In this document: one piece after another, positions 1 to 12,026 of the stretch
Position numbering within the stretch: the stretch's first letter is position 1
Layout: each line of letters starts with the position of its first letter
DNA from: Nemania diffusa
Lineage: Eukaryota; Ascomycota; Sordariomycetes; Xylariales; Xylariaceae
Direction: 5' to 3'
DNA length: 64,000 bases
Assembly (NCBI GenBank): GCA_038501195.1
Contig: JBBPUQ010000003.1
Location: forward strand, 2,248,501 to 2,312,500
The notes under the pieces: model-generated
Told to the model about the DNA's origin: nothing
Seen by the model: only the letters and a program-made list of their open reading frames with translations
Database searches by the model: none
Made by a program: the position numbers and the translations under genes

Positions 1-2944
1 TAGTACTCTGCCTCCCAGAACCACCGCCTGACCGGTTTGAGGCAGATCGCCCACCATCGCCATCCCCAATAAGGCTCTTGACTTGCTGATGGAAATCTAA
101 TGATGGCTGCTCCGTGAAGACTGTCTTGAACTGGAGTAAGAAAGCAGAGTCGTATTTAAATGAAGTACCCTTCTTAGTGACAGCAGCATTCAAAGCCGGA
201 TTCGGAGAACTGATACCCGGTGGATAGATGTCGGTCTTGATTACGTCCAAGAGTCGCGCCGTCTTCAATGAATGCAGAGCCGCGCTGGGTTGCGGAGGCT
301 CAACAGCTTTAGTGTTAAGTGGAGCAAGGTTCAGGGCTTGCGGTTTGGGAGCACGGCCGCTAGGAGTAGGCCTTGCGCCGGCGTTAGATTGTTTGTCGTT
401 CAGGCTGAGACTAGCAATTTTTGTAGCTGCCTCACTAGCTGGAGAGGATTCGGCTTTAGAAGTCGCGTTTGCAGAACCAGATGTCTTCTTCAACAGTTCA
501 GCCGTACTCTCAGTGGCACCAGCCTGGGCAGCAGCTCGTTTGCGCTCCTTCTCTTCCTCCAGTCGCTCCATTTCCCTCTCTTGCTCACGCAGCTTTCGGT
601 CATTTTCAGCAGCGTTAGCAGCCCGTGCCTCTTCTTCGGCCTTCTTCTTCGCCGCCTTCTCAGCCGCTCTCTTGATTTCCATCTCCTTATCTGCTTCCTC
701 ACGTCGGCGATCCGCCTCCTCCATCTCGAGGATTATGCGCTCCATTTCCTCTTCCGCCGTCTCAACCGGAGCCTGTGATGACACTGGTTCGCTAGCCGCA
801 GTTTCTTTAGCTTCTTCTACTGCTGGCTTCTTTTCAGCATTGGCTTCCTTTACGTTTTCAACAACTGTAGCCTGGTCTTGGACCGGTGCGTCCAGCACGG
901 GCTGCGCTTCAGTCGAAGCCTTCTCAGGAGAAGCCTTCGTCGCATCGTCCTCCTTAGCCTTATCATTAGTCGCAGTTTGCTTGATTTTTTCCATGAATTC
1001 ATTGCGTTTCTCTTCAGCAGTCTTCGGGTTCGAGTTACTATCCGTCCGACCGTGGGCTAAAACAAAAGACTTCGGCGTCGAAGCCTTGGGTGGTGGAGTC
1101 GGAGTAGATGATACGACCGGGGGAGTTCTAGATTGCTGGCTAGTCGAAGCTGGTGATGCTGGAGGGGGAGGTTTTAGATTCTTGAGATCAATCGCCTCAC
1201 CGGCCTCGTTCTTGATCGTGATAGCGGCACTTCTCTTCGTAGGACGAGTAAAAGGGGACTGGACTACGACAGGCTTTAACTGAGCTACCTGTTGTTGTGG
1301 TGTGCCTTGCGCGATTGGTGTTTGGCTCTGGCCAGTACTTGAAGTGGGGCGTTGATCTGATATCTGAGAAGAATTGCTCCGTGACATTGGCTGAGGACCG
1401 GAAGGGTTGTACGGGGCTTGAACAAAAGCTGGCTGTTGGTAGGTAGTTAATGGTGAGCCCTGATTCATCGCGTTTGGATACGCAGGATAACCATGCGGCA
1501 TTGGAGGCATAGAATTCCTAGGATCAAATGGAGAGTTATAGTAGCCCTGCTTGACACTGATTAGCAGCCGGTCAAAATTTCCACTTTCGGGTGATAAGTC
1601 TAGGTGCCCCATTTCTTGGGTTGTGGGGGGCTTAATAGGAAATATGTGAGGTTCGGGAACTATCGGCGAATTAGAAGTCGATGAGCTGTTGATTTCGTCG
1701 ACTAGGAATTGGCCATGTCGTAGCTCATCAAGCATACTAATCCGGGGGTCAAGCCGCCTACTGAAGCGTCTTGATCTAAAATCATAATCATGTCCAAAGG
1801 CCTCCGGTCGTCGATAAGGCTCTGAGTACTTCTCGCTATCACGACGGAGTCCTTTTTTCTTATGTTTGGGTTGTGTGCGCTCATAAGGCTGCTGAATAGA
1901 AGAAGGGAATGTTTGATGTGGTACCTGATTGGGCTGATGATTATAGTAGTATTGCGGCATCTGCGAGGGAGGCATGGGCGGAGGCACCGGCTGTGGCATG
2001 GCAGCGGTCATAGCTGGGCTCCGGTTTTGTTGCGGTGGTGTACCGTAACCGTGTGGTGGACGGCCGTTGCCAGCGAAGCTTGGAGGTATTCCGCTTCGGC
2101 CTTGGTTACCCTGCTGGGTTCGGGTGTTGAAGTTGGGTGGGTATCCCATCGAGGGGTTGAATCCCCCACTGTAAGTTCGACCACCGCGAGAACCACCTGA
2201 GAAATTACCACGGTTCATACCGGCAGGTTGAGGTCCAGCATGGTTACTAATATCGCTAACATTAGAGCCACGCCGAATGTGTGCCGGGTGTTGGGGACCA
2301 TGAGGGTTGAGATCTTGAGATGCCGAAGGAGTTCTTATGTGTGATCTATCGTTATCGAAACTGCCAAAAGCTACAGTGGAACCTGATGGGGCAGCGCCAG
2401 ATGGAGGTCGGCCACCACTGGCCGAAGGTTGAGGGATCGGAGACGGAGAGTGTCGAGGCTCTGTGACACCACGACTAGCACCAGGAATAGGAATCGTTGC
2501 AGAGGGAGGCTGGGGAGTGCTATGTGAAGCTGATGGAGAATCCTGATATCCGAACTGAATACCTGGCTTGGCACCAGCAGAGGCACCGTTCGCATAACTA
2601 TTAGGCCCGTTGGCACTCATAGTCACAGAGCTCTTGCGGTTGTGCTCGGCTTGGCCGTTGATGGTAGAGGTGCCGTGCGCAACGGCGGGGACAGGAACTG
2701 CAGGCATTATATTCGGTCGGCCGTTCATAGGCGAAATGGAAGACGACTTTGCATGGCTCGAGGCGGGCGCAGATGAGCCAGCCGCAACAAGAGGTGGGTT
2801 GGACCCAGTCGCAACAACGGGCGTCGAAGACGGCTTCTTTCCCGCGCTGGCAGCAGAGGCAGCAGAAGCGTAAGACGCCACAGCGGGAGCCGCTCGGTTG
2901 TTGGACGCCGGGTGTGCGGTATGTTGGCTAGCCGTAGAAGTCAT
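1..2944 (-). CDS. eIF4G: Translation initiation factor eIF4G, N-terminal part (runs off left edge)
   Basis: Open frame of 981 codons read from ATG at 2944 to the window edge without a stop or a needed intron. eIF4G is the scaffold of the cap-binding complex eIF4F in the cytoplasm. The first ~600 residues are low-complexity Ser/Pro/Gln/Gly sequence, including an RGG-like stretch (NRGNFSGGSRGGR) near 2190. Then follows a long charged coiled region (about 470-850 by nucleotide) rich in EEADRRREEADKE-type sequence. The diagnostic element is KYDSAFLLQF at about 131-157 (residue ~930), which fits the eIF4E-binding motif YxxxxL-phi and is followed by the fungal-type sequence FTEQPSLDFHQQVKSLIGD. The MIF4G/HEAT domain should lie beyond the edge. 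The start is the first ATG (MTSTASQHTA). Identification is strong from the eIF4E motif plus architecture; length and C-terminus cannot be judged. Confidence 0.9.
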   Translation of the reverse strand, partial: MTSTASQHTAHPASNNRAAPAVASYASAASAASAGKKPSSTPVVATGSNPPLVAAGSSAPASSHAKSSSISPMNGRPNIMPAVPVPAVAHGTSTINGQAEHNRKSSVTMSANGPNSYANGASAGAKPGIQFGYQDSPSASHSTPQPPSATIPIPGASRGVTEPRHSPSPIPQPSASGGRPPSGAAPSGSTVAFGSFDNDRSHIRTPSASQDLNPHGPQHPAHIRRGSNVSDISNHAGPQPAGMNRGNFSGGSRGGRTYSGGFNPSMGYPPNFNTRTQQGNQGRSGIPPSFAGNGRPPHGYGTPPQQNRSPAMTAAMPQPVPPPMPPSQMPQYYYNHQPNQVPHQTFPSSIQQPYERTQPKHKKKGLRRDSEKYSEPYRRPEAFGHDYDFRSRRFSRRLDPRISMLDELRHGQFLVDEINSSSTSNSPIVPEPHIFPIKPPTTQEMGHLDLSPESGNFDRLLISVKQGYYNSPFDPRNSMPPMPHGYPAYPNAMNQGSPLTTYQQPAFVQAPYNPSGPQPMSRSNSSQISDQRPTSSTGQSQTPIAQGTPQQQVAQLKPVVVQSPFTRPTKRSAAITIKNEAGEAIDLKNLKPPPPASPASTSQQSRTPPVVSSTPTPPPKASTPKSFVLAHGRTDSNSNPKTAEEKRNEFMEKIKQTATNDKAKEDDATKASPEKASTEAQPVLDAPVQDQATVVENVKEANAEKKPAVEEAKETAASEPVSSQAPVETAEEEMERIILEMEEADRRREEADKEMEIKRAAEKAAKKKAEEEARAANAAENDRKLREQEREMERLEEEKERKRAAAQAGATESTAELLKKTSGSANATSKAESSPASEAATKIASLSLNDKQSNAGARPTPSGRAPKPQALNLAPLNTKAVEPPQPSAALHSLKTARLLDVIKTDIYPPGISSPNPALNAAVTKKGTSFKYDSAFLLQFKTVFTEQPSLDFHQQVKSLIGDGDGGRSASNRSGGGSGRQST

Positions 2945-3770
2945 AAGTAACAATTGTAGGGGGGTTAAGTAGCGTGGAGATGAGGTGATGAGTTGTCTTT
3001 CTCTTCTCTCGTGCCTAGTCGCGGTTATGCGGGATAATCCCCTTCCGGTGTCGAAGACGGGAAAGAAAGGAAGAAGCCGTCACGCACAATCGAATATCAA
3101 ATCCGGATAGGCGGCAAGATGCAGAGTACAAGTAAAGAACGGGTGCGCAAATTAAATTAGTTGGGTACTGATGTAAGCAGCGTTCTCCGAGCACAGCACG
3201 ATGGTCGCGTTGATAAGGGCTCGGGCCGTGATGGCGAACAAGGCAGAAAAGAAGGCAGCAGGCAGTCGATGGCTGTTTGCTCGGCGTGGTCCAAGGAATG
3301 AAAGTGTGTTCGTCGCGCGAACAAGCAGATAACGCAATAAGGTGCGTAGAGTCTTATGGGACTCCTGCTAGCAGGTTCTAGTTGCAGGGTAGGCTGCGGC
3401 AGAGAAATAGGGAGACGCAGGAGATGCAACGCGTGCGCAGGGTGTACGTCGGCCCCGTCGCTGGATCGTGTCTCAACGGATGAGTGGAGAGGTATTCTCT
3501 GTAAATAAATGCAGAGAGATACAGATGTTGTCCGTCCTAGAAAAAGAGAATCCTAGGGAGGTGACGGTATCAAAATAAACGACCTTCAGAAGTTGTGTCT
3601 TCTTCGGTCGTTGTGCTGATGATCGGAGGGGATCAAGTATTTGCGGGTGGTGAAAGGGTGGGAAAAAAAAATTGGTGATGGGAAATTTTTTTGAAAGGGT
3701 TAAGGCTGGGGGGGAGCCACTGTGGGTTGCGTCGCTGGTCGTCAAGTTGCTGTGGAGTCGCCATTGTCAC

Positions 3771-3890
3771 TTACCTACCTATGTACCTACCGTGCTAGGT
3801 AATGGGTAGGGTAGGCCATGCGATTGGGGCCTCAAACTACCTACCTAGGTAGGTACCTAGCCTACCTACCAGCTACCTTAGGTACCTACA
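3771..3890. repeat. ACCTACCTAGGTAGGT palindromic array
   Basis: A run of ACCTACCT and AGGTAGGT units arranged head to head (for example CTACCTAGGTAGGTACC at 3841). The same word family recurs near 4171-4280, 11611-11690, 21790-21810, 23131-23160, 26011-26160, 33760-33830, 34617-34790, 39225-39240, 39388-39405 and 51641-51708, only between genes. It is a dispersed intergenic repeat family typical of some Sordariomycete genomes; function unknown. Confidence 0.8.
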
Positions 3891-4170
3891 CAATCAGGCC
3901 AGTTGTGGCCCACTGTGGGTACCAAATAGGTATGGTACCCTACCCAGTGAATACCTTCCTAGCGGCAGTGGCCACTTACTCGTTATTGTAGGTTGCAACT
4001 GGAGGATTTGTTTAATACCTTCCATACCTACATACATGTAGGTACTGACACTCATACACTCGGTCAGGTACCTAAATTGGCAGCCACGGAGAGGTATGCA
4101 GCAAAAGAGCTTGCATATATACATGTACCCTTTCACTCTAGGTGACCGACATTTGAGTATCTACAATACT

Positions 4171-4280
4171 TACATATGCATGTAGGTACTTAAGTATCGA
4201 GACCTACATACATAGCATGTGTACTAATCTCTTTTTGTACTTTAGGTACTTACCTAGGTACTTAAGTACCATATGTAGGC
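4171..4280. repeat. TAGGTACTTAAGTACC-type palindromic array
   Basis: Second dense cluster of the TAGGTAC/GTACCTA family, here mixed with TACTTAAGTA palindromes (GGTACTTACCTAGGTACTT). Confidence 0.7.
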
Positions 4281-6120
4281 TTTATATATGTAAATAAATA
4301 CTTAGTTTTTTATTATTATTATCATTAAATATATTTATTTCACTACCCATTGCACGAAGTATGCTACTTACTTAATTGCTTTTATTTTCAAATATATAAT
4401 CTTCATTCTGTGTAGTGCATATTAAGTTAGTGAGGTAAAGAAGGCATAAAGCACACAATGCTTTATGTACCAAGTGCCTATTCTCCTTGGAAAACAGGCA
4501 GCCTTTGTAACCCCATGCTTAATATTATGAGCAGATTTTTTCTAAACTACCACATGTACCTCCCTAGATAAGCATCTAGGAAGCACTTGAGTCTTTATCT
4601 AGTAGCAAGTATTACTAGGTAACCTCTTTTACTACTCACACGTGGATGTATAGGTATTGAATGGAGTAGTCTCATCAGTGCCTATTGCAACTAGCATTGT
4701 CTTGACTTCTCAAGTCCACTCTATGCAGGAAGTCAACACTCAGCAAGTTACAGTGTGTATTTATCCGATTTCATTGCGTTTTATCGCGAAGGAGGTAGTT
4801 TTATTTCTCCATGTTTTTTTTTCTTACCAAATTTTCACATAGAATGGAGATGTAATAAAAACTCAGGTTTATATAAAAGGGCATGATGAAGGGATTTGTT
4901 AAACGACTCGATATAATCTCGAGACAGCCCAGCTATAAGTAGAACAAGTCTTAAAAGGTTACCGGTCAAGTAGGCAAGTAAGAAGGTACACATATATCCC
5001 CAGACTTTAAGTGAGAGGTAGGATGTATGTATATTGCTAATCTGATAGTTACCTACTGGCAGGTAATGTACATGACATGATTAAACCAGTACTGAGCCAG
5101 CGGACCCACATAGGGCCATTGGATGGCCATCGCCTACAGAATAATAAGCCTACTTACCGACTCGAAGCAAAAAGAGAAAAGGAAGGAAATCCCATTCCTA
5201 AGGCGGAAATAAGTTGAAATAACCATTATAGAGTGCTGTAAATTGTGCTTATTAGAGTTAGTGAATCTATATAGGTATGTTATAGGTAATACGTGACATT
5301 GCAGGGACATATTTGCCATCGTGTTTTATTAGTTTATACCGCATCACATGCAATTTCATATAGAGATCGAGGGTTCACAGATGTTTTACGCTGCGCGATT
5401 CGGCTAGACTAGCTAACTTAAGATAGGTTATCCCAGGTAGAGTGCGTAAATACATATTTCGCGGTTAGAAGGGTAAAAGAAATATTGTCAAGCTTTGCTT
5501 CTACTGCCTGTGAGTGCCGATGTAGATAAGTTGTAATAAGGTACTAGACAACACTATCGACCGTTTGCTGACTTGTCGATCTAGCCGAGGCGTGCCGGAT
5601 GTACCACCGCAGGCTGCAGCAACTTGGACCGTGCCATCAACTAGAAAAAAGAAACACACAAAAATTCGAGATTAAAGTATCAATAAAGAAAAAAGAAAGA
5701 AAAACAAAAAAGGCGTTAAGTACCTAAGTAAGGTTGTGCGGCAGCTAGCTACCTCCTCTGTTTGCACATTACATTCGACCTAGCCTCATTCGCCACCTTA
5801 CATTACTTAGTTATCTATGTACTATTGTGGTGCATCTCACCTGACCTGACGCCCGAAGTCATACTATTATCATGCCTACTAGATAAATTCTATGTGTAGT
5901 TGATAGCTAAGGTAACCCACCTAGATTTCTATGAGTCACCGAGGTAGCACCATCGTGGTTAAATTGCTTCAATTATCATAGGTACTTTGATTAGATCTAA
6001 CCTACATAGTGTAATCAGTAGGTACTGCCATTTACCGTTGTCTGTCATCAGGTGCATGTGGGCCTCTCTGAATACGCACAAAATACATATACCTAGAGTG
6101 CTATCGGATGCCCATTAAGC

Positions 6121-6258
6121 AGGTGACATAAGAGTCAAAAGTGGGGCCACGCCTTATCTGTATACACCCAATAAGGGTATAAAACAGTTGCTCAGATAAT
6201 AGTTTTATTAGGGGTATATAAATAAATTGTGGCCTCACTTTCGATTTTCATGTCACCT
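6121..6258. mobile_element. Small MITE-like inverted-repeat element (138 bp)
   Basis: The left end (AGGTGACAT... to about 6169) pairs with the reverse complement of the right end (from about 6211 to ...ATGTCACCT at 6258) over about 48 bp, including the shared GAGGCCAC/GGGGCCAC core. Mismatches are mostly G/A or C/T transitions, as repeat-induced point mutation would leave. A second, inner stem is formed by TAAAAC and GTTTTA. Both flanks carry AGC, too short to be a safe target-site duplication. No coding capacity. Confidence 0.65.
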
Positions 6259-6784
6259 AGCCGAATGGGCGCTCAAAGGGATAGCAAACCGTTGTGCTTT
6301 ATTAGAAAACCACCTTGGTACTACCTAGGCATTTAGATACAATATGTACAAACATGAAATCCCTTGGTAGCAAAATTTCACCTAGATGGTTAGTCTTGTA
6401 TATTTAGCTACGGTTTAGATAGATAGTCCATCGTCAAGCCCGACATTTAGCAAGGTCCGGCCGCACTGGCCTCGACTTACATGCTATTGAATTATAATTA
6501 TACTTATACCTTGCGTACGTAGGTTAAGTAGTGTTGAGTAACTAGTTTATCGAAGTGACACTTCCTAGCGTCTGTTATAAAAATATATGAAAGAAGACGA
6601 GTTTATCACTAGGTTGTTCATAAGATGGCGGACTTGGTAGTTCATCCATCCTCTGCTTCTCCACCATTTATACTACCGAGTTACATATACATGACTGATA
6701 TATTTACATTCGGCTGACAAGGGGATGAAAGGCTTAAATACCACACCGGCAGGGCCTCGACAGCTTGAAATGGAATAGAGACAA

Positions 6785-9700
6785 TCAATCTTCTCCTATG
6801 CTTAGTTTCTGGGGGGTCTCCTCTTGCTCTTCATCTTCTTCATCACTTGCACCATCTACGTATTGCACCTCGTCTTCCTCACGAATAGGCTGCAGCTTTG
6901 CCTCGCCGACTTCTTCATCCGGGAGGCCTTGCTCAGCCCGCATATGCTTAACTTGTGCCACCGTCATCTCGTAGACAAATTGACCAAGATGCTCCACGCC
7001 TTCCATAACAGCTTCATTGGGCGCCGTCTTCCCTTCTTCCTCAGCCAAGATGCGACTCGACGGCCACATCTCGCCTGTCGATAGCACTAGTTTATCCGGC
7101 CGTGAGAGCAGTAGCTCAAAAGCAGATCGAAGCTCGTAGCATGCCTCAAACACTTCTCTTCGACCGACGATGTACAGGCCGAGACGGGCGCGAGAAAGCG
7201 CCACAGTTAGGCGCCGTATGTCTCGAAGATAACCTACCCTCGACGTACGTGTGAGTGAGAGAATGATATCTACGCATCATTAGTATGTGACACTTCTACG
7301 CAATATATCCACTTACAGTCATTTTGTTCGCCCTGATATTTATCGACTGTTGTGACGATCTTTGGCATCCCAAAAATAGATTCATTCTCACACCGAAATG
7401 CTAAGATGTCCTTGACAAGTGCTCTTTGGCCAGCGTATGTTGTTAGGATGCTGATTTTTGACGCCGGATACCCGAGTAGCCGCATGTACTGATAAAGTGC
7501 AACGGCATATTCCGCTTCCCCTAAATTCTGGATGAAGTGAGGTGTTGGTTCAACTTCTCCACGACCTTTGTAATCGGGCACATTGATGAATTGGTAGTCG
7601 TACTTGAACCCGGCATTGGCAGTCTGAAACTCTACGAGGCTTTCGACGTGCGGCAAGTTTCCAAGGTTCGGATATCTCCACTGGTAGAGTGCGGCAATAG
7701 AAGGTCGTGCGCGACCCTGTTGGTCAAGGGTGATGACTGGGATCCCCAAGCGAACGAGACGAGAAAATAGTGACTGTTCAAGATTGGCATAATGCCTGAA
7801 GGCGAGACTTTGAATAACAGGAGAGTTTTGATAGTGATCGCCACAAAGAACAACCCTCTGCAGTGCCATTTGTCCCCCTTTAGGCTTTTGCATAGCCAAG
7901 GGAATGAAATTCTCGATTTCGGTAATCTGTGCGGCTTCTTCCATTACAACATTGTCATAGTGAAAGCCCAGAGACGCAATTTCGGATCGTCGCATAGCAG
8001 CATGTGTCGATGTCATAGCAATAATGCGGGCCTCGTTTATGAGGAGATAATTAGCCTTATCACGGTCTCGACGTAAAATTTCAAACGGCTGAACGTCCTC
8101 CAGCTCAGAGAACATTTTTGATATATGCCGGTAGCAACCTTCAGCGATATCAACCACTGCTAGTCGATCACCTTCAGGGGGGAAGAGAGGGTGCGGTGTA
8201 TTGGAGAAGAAGTTATGGAATGGGAATGCTTGTATGATATCAGCTGCTGATGAGTTGTTGTCGTTGATGATTTCAGTAAATTTCAACCAAGCAGGTTGCA
8301 CATAGACCGAGTTAAAGTAGCCGGCAGTCTCTGCTGAGTTACCGTGAGCACCTGGAGCACCGATGCTAGCAGCTAGACGATTTACCTCCTGCAGGTACCG
8401 GTCTCTAATCTCCAAGAATGACGTTACCCGCCCATGTTTACTGAAATTCCCTTCAGTATCGAGTTCTTCTTCGCCATGACCTAGCCGTAGAAGATGTCGC
8501 TCGTCAATGTCTAACGCCACGATCTTTGCGAAAAGTTGGTTCAGTGCCTGGTTGGAGTGGGCGATCAGAAGCGTTCGCTGTTCCGGGAAATTGTGATAAA
8601 TATTGTTAATAATTTGTGTTGCAACATCTGTTTTGCCCGTCCCCGGTGGTCCAACGACGACAGTCAATCCTGGTTGAGTTCCAGACATGATTGCTTCAAT
8701 CTGTGCTGCCGTGAAACGGACCGTATTTAGCTTCGGGGAGTCCACCGGATAAGGACCCATGTTTGGCGGCTTATAGGTGGAGACTTTGTATGTCTCTATT
8801 TCGGCAAGCATAGCAGGTTCTGTATCTCTTCTTCTTTTTTTAGATGCTTTTGAGGATATTTCCTCCAGGGGTTTGTCTATAGATTCTAGAACGTAAGGGG
8901 GGCCAAAACTACTAGTCACCTCGAACCCTGGTTCGATAGTCTTCCCAGGAAGACTTGCAACAAGATGTTGCCAGTCCAAAAAAGTGTCGCTAAAATCGAT
9001 CTTGCTAGCACGATTCGGTAAGTGCTTGTAGGTGGCACCTGCAGGATCACCGTAGCCTAGGAAGTTTTCATGTAACCATGACGCCAAAGGAACCTCCGAA
9101 AGCGTCAGCGTGCGGATGGATTCGAGGACAGGCTTGAAGTTATTCTCTCTGCCACTCCGACGAATAATTAGGTTAATACGCTCGTATATGTCGGGTTTGC
9201 CGTTTGAGACTCGTTCCATATCCTCCATGTACATTTTGGGGTCCAGCCGTAGTTGCATCCTGCGATTAGGGGACCTGTTTGAGCCACTAAAGTAGGCAGA
9301 TGGATCCCTTATCGACTTTCCCTTGTCGTCTAGAATCTGGGCGACTTCAGCTGTACGAACTGTAAGAATGCCGAGTTTATCGGCCTCGGACATAGTGATG
9401 CTACTCCCATTCATTGTGGCTGCTTGGACGGTAGCATCCACCGCGACAAGAAATACGACATCATCGGGCCTAAGAGCGTCCCATTCTCGCCTGACACGAT
9501 CACCTAATCGACGGAAGTCAAGTGAGATTTCCGCTCGAACAGCCGATGGCTTGTCATCCCCGACAAGAGGTGGGACTACTTCTAGTATAGAAGGCCGAGA
9601 TATAGGTAAGGCCATCTTTGACGATCCCGCAAAACGGGTCTCCCCAGATTGCCTCACTTCTGGCCTTAATCTTCGTATTACGTCACTAATATCTTTTCTT

Positions 9701-11218
9701 ATACCGTAGAACGATTCACAGCGATAAAGGACAAGGGCCCTCCACAGGAAATCCCCCACAGAAAGATACTGGAGCTTCAATTTGGGCAGCGCCAGCGGCC
9801 GTGAACCATCATAATTATCCGTTCTTAAAAGGCTCTGGTCAAAGAGGCTTTCCTCAGTGGGAAGAACGCTCAAATCACGGGCAGTTTCTTGAAATGTCTT
9901 ACGCTTCTCAAACGTTGACAGTAATACCTCCATCAGGAAGTGCCTGTCAAGAACCACCTTAGCCGACTCAGGATAGTCAGTTCGTAGCTCGAGGAAGGAT
10001 GCAATCTTAACAAGCTCGTCATCTGTCAAGACCTCGAGAAGATTTTCGAGGTCATTCCTCTTATCAATAGAAGCATAGTTTGAGAGAGCTAGAACAGTGA
10101 GCTTGTCTTTGAAATGCCGTAGTGCAACCCGTTGTAGCTTCCCGAGCTGGGCGCAGTGCCGATCATATGCTTCGCTCCGGCTGAGCTGTGCTCCTGTCTG
10201 GTCATCGATGGAGAAATGCACATGATGGCTTAATAAGGCATATTGGTCGCGGAGCAACGCGTTGGCCTCATTACTGAACATTGGAGATAGCCTCAAAGCG
10301 GGTAATATGTGAAGGTCTTGGAGCAAGGTGTTGACGTATCGTCGCGTAGGAAGCTGGCTCAATAGATCCGAGATAAACTCAACAAAACGTTCACAGTATA
10401 GAACGTTCTCTTGCGCCACCTTCTCTTCGTACAACAGCCGTAGGAAATCTAATGTAAGCGTGTAGAGCCATGCTCTCTCGAAACGTAGTCGGGCTTTCGT
10501 GGTATCGTCGGCAGAATCATATCGTTTGCCCGCAGCTTTCCATGACTTCTTGAGCTGCGGTGCCTGTGTGAAATTGGTCTCGCGCTTCGCATCAGATGAG
10601 AGATTATGCCAAATAGCGATGGAAACAAGTGGTGCACATTCCTTTCTCACGTTGGTCCAGTCGAGACTTTGAAAGGAGAAGATGATGAAATTTAGTAAAT
10701 GCGTTCGTATAGTCAAAGACAGAGTGTGATCTAGAGTCATAGATAAGATGCGACTGAACAAGCTCGAGAATTCCGCCGGCCGATCTTCGAATATACTCCA
10801 AGTTTCGAGTTTCTCTCGGGCCTTGACAACCGTCAACAGGGCGATCAGGAGAACGTGGAAGTTGGACGAGTCTTCGGAATATCCGGGCCAGAGATAACTG
10901 GGAGATGTTAGCAGAGGAGACAGGACGAAGTAGCGATGGCAGATCTTAGCAGTACCTTTCTAAAGTCTGTAGTCCCTCGAGGACAAGCAGCGACTTGTAG
11001 GCGAAAGCATCCTTCTCTAGCACATCCCATATTTCCTTCTTCAAGACACCAGCCTTGACCTTGACTTTGGCGGAGCCCTTTGACGCCTTCAGCCAATGCT
11101 GCTTCGCCAGCTTGGCAAACTCAGACTCACCCTCCAGGTCTGCAACGGTGGGCCTCGCAGGCGGTTTATCGCGAGCCCTGGCCTTGGCGGAGCTCTTCAG
11201 ACGTTTCGCGGTCGGCAT
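6785..11218 (-). CDS. cwf11: Intron-binding spliceosomal helicase Aquarius (Cwf11)
   Basis: Three exons: 11218-10956, 10897-7317, 7269-6785 (introns 58 and 47 bp, the latter with branch site ACTAAT), giving 1442 residues in one frame, close to the usual size of Aquarius. The protein is an SF1 RNA helicase of the activated spliceosome that contacts the intron upstream of the branch point. The N-terminal half is the armadillo-like AQR region, with LES-YLWPGY spliced across intron 1. The helicase part shows Walker A GPPGTGKT (8632-8655, residue ~835), the AQR-type motif II EEAAQ (residue ~1070), GDHYQNSPVI (motif III; other family members usually have a Leu-Pro pair here), QGRARPS, and motif VI TVALSRARLGLY rebuilt across intron 2. 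The acidic tail (DEEDEEQEE) is typical. Start at MPTAKRLK; an ATG 21 bases upstream is possible. Divergent from the THO1 gene. Confidence 0.95.
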
Positions 11219-12026
11219 GATGGCAAGACTCGTCGACAATGGGTGAGAGTGGATTGCCGATAATGCGGATGCGATCTGAGCAGCTCCAGGCTTGCGGGTG
11301 GCAAATGGGCTTGTGAGGCTAGCGGCGCATGAGGTTCAGAACGTCATCAAGGGGGAAAAGGCTAAGGCTATCTACCCCAGGCTAGAGATTTTGTGGCGTG
11401 TGGCATGGAGCGGCGTGTTGTTTCTAAATCCTCAGCCTCGTCGCGTGTTCCCGCGCTAAATTTACGGGGATGCCTCCCCTGTCCGGGTAGGTAGCTGCAC
11501 TGTATGTAAGTCACGGTGCATACTCTGCACCCGTAGTCTTTCCGGCTGTAGATTAGCGTAGTATTTCTCCTGCAGCCGCACTAACTATTCTCAGTAACTC
11601 AGCACTTACTGTTACCTACATGTACCTAGATACCTGTATGTACGCTACCTATACCTAGGTAGAGTAGATAGGTAGATACCTACATACATGGAAGCTAAAC
11701 GATCTACAAGTACCTCTAAAACTTATACCAGCCAATTATCTTTGCAACTTGAACAAAGGCAACATTGTAGCTAAACATGTGCTACCAGCTAGCTATCTAG
11801 CTACCTACCTACTCTCCGTACGTAGGTATCATAAACAAACACACGAGATATATACATATGCTTCCCAATCCCAATCACGATACCAAAAGCTCTACAGCCC
11901 GCCATATAAATCGCAAATCACGCCCTTCGCCCTCGAGACCCGGCCGGTCAAGGCTGGAAGGGAACATTCAGGCAATTCGTGCGTCGATCGCGCGTCTCGT
12001 GAATCATTCCCACCACCACTATCACC
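11219..12026. promoter_or_regulatory. Shared promoter of the divergent AQR and THO1-GK genes
   Basis: 808 bp between two start codons pointing away from each other. Contains a TAGGTACC-type palindromic stretch (11611-11690) near its centre and pyrimidine-rich DNA before the THO1 start (CACCACCACTATCACCATG, a good Kozak context). No TATA box is clear. Both genes act in pre-mRNA processing, so co-regulation is plausible but not shown. Confidence 0.5.

Larger units (their letters stand above)
2945..6784. other. Intergenic: eIF4G leader/promoter and AT-rich repeat-bearing DNA
   Basis: No gene supported. 2945-3760 upstream of eIF4G is the probable promoter and long leader; translation factors of fungi often have such leaders, and none of the short frames here looks coding. 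3771-4280 is dense in ACCTA/TAGGT palindromes. 4290-5500 is AT-rich with no recognisable coding. A small inverted-repeat element sits at 6121-6258. The last ~500 bases are the 3' flank of the Aquarius gene. Confidence 0.6.

Noticed and set aside
228..1283. 351-codon plus-strand frame
   Set aside because: Antisense shadow of the eIF4G frame; Ser/Ala/Phe-rich composition mirrors the charged repeats on the true strand.
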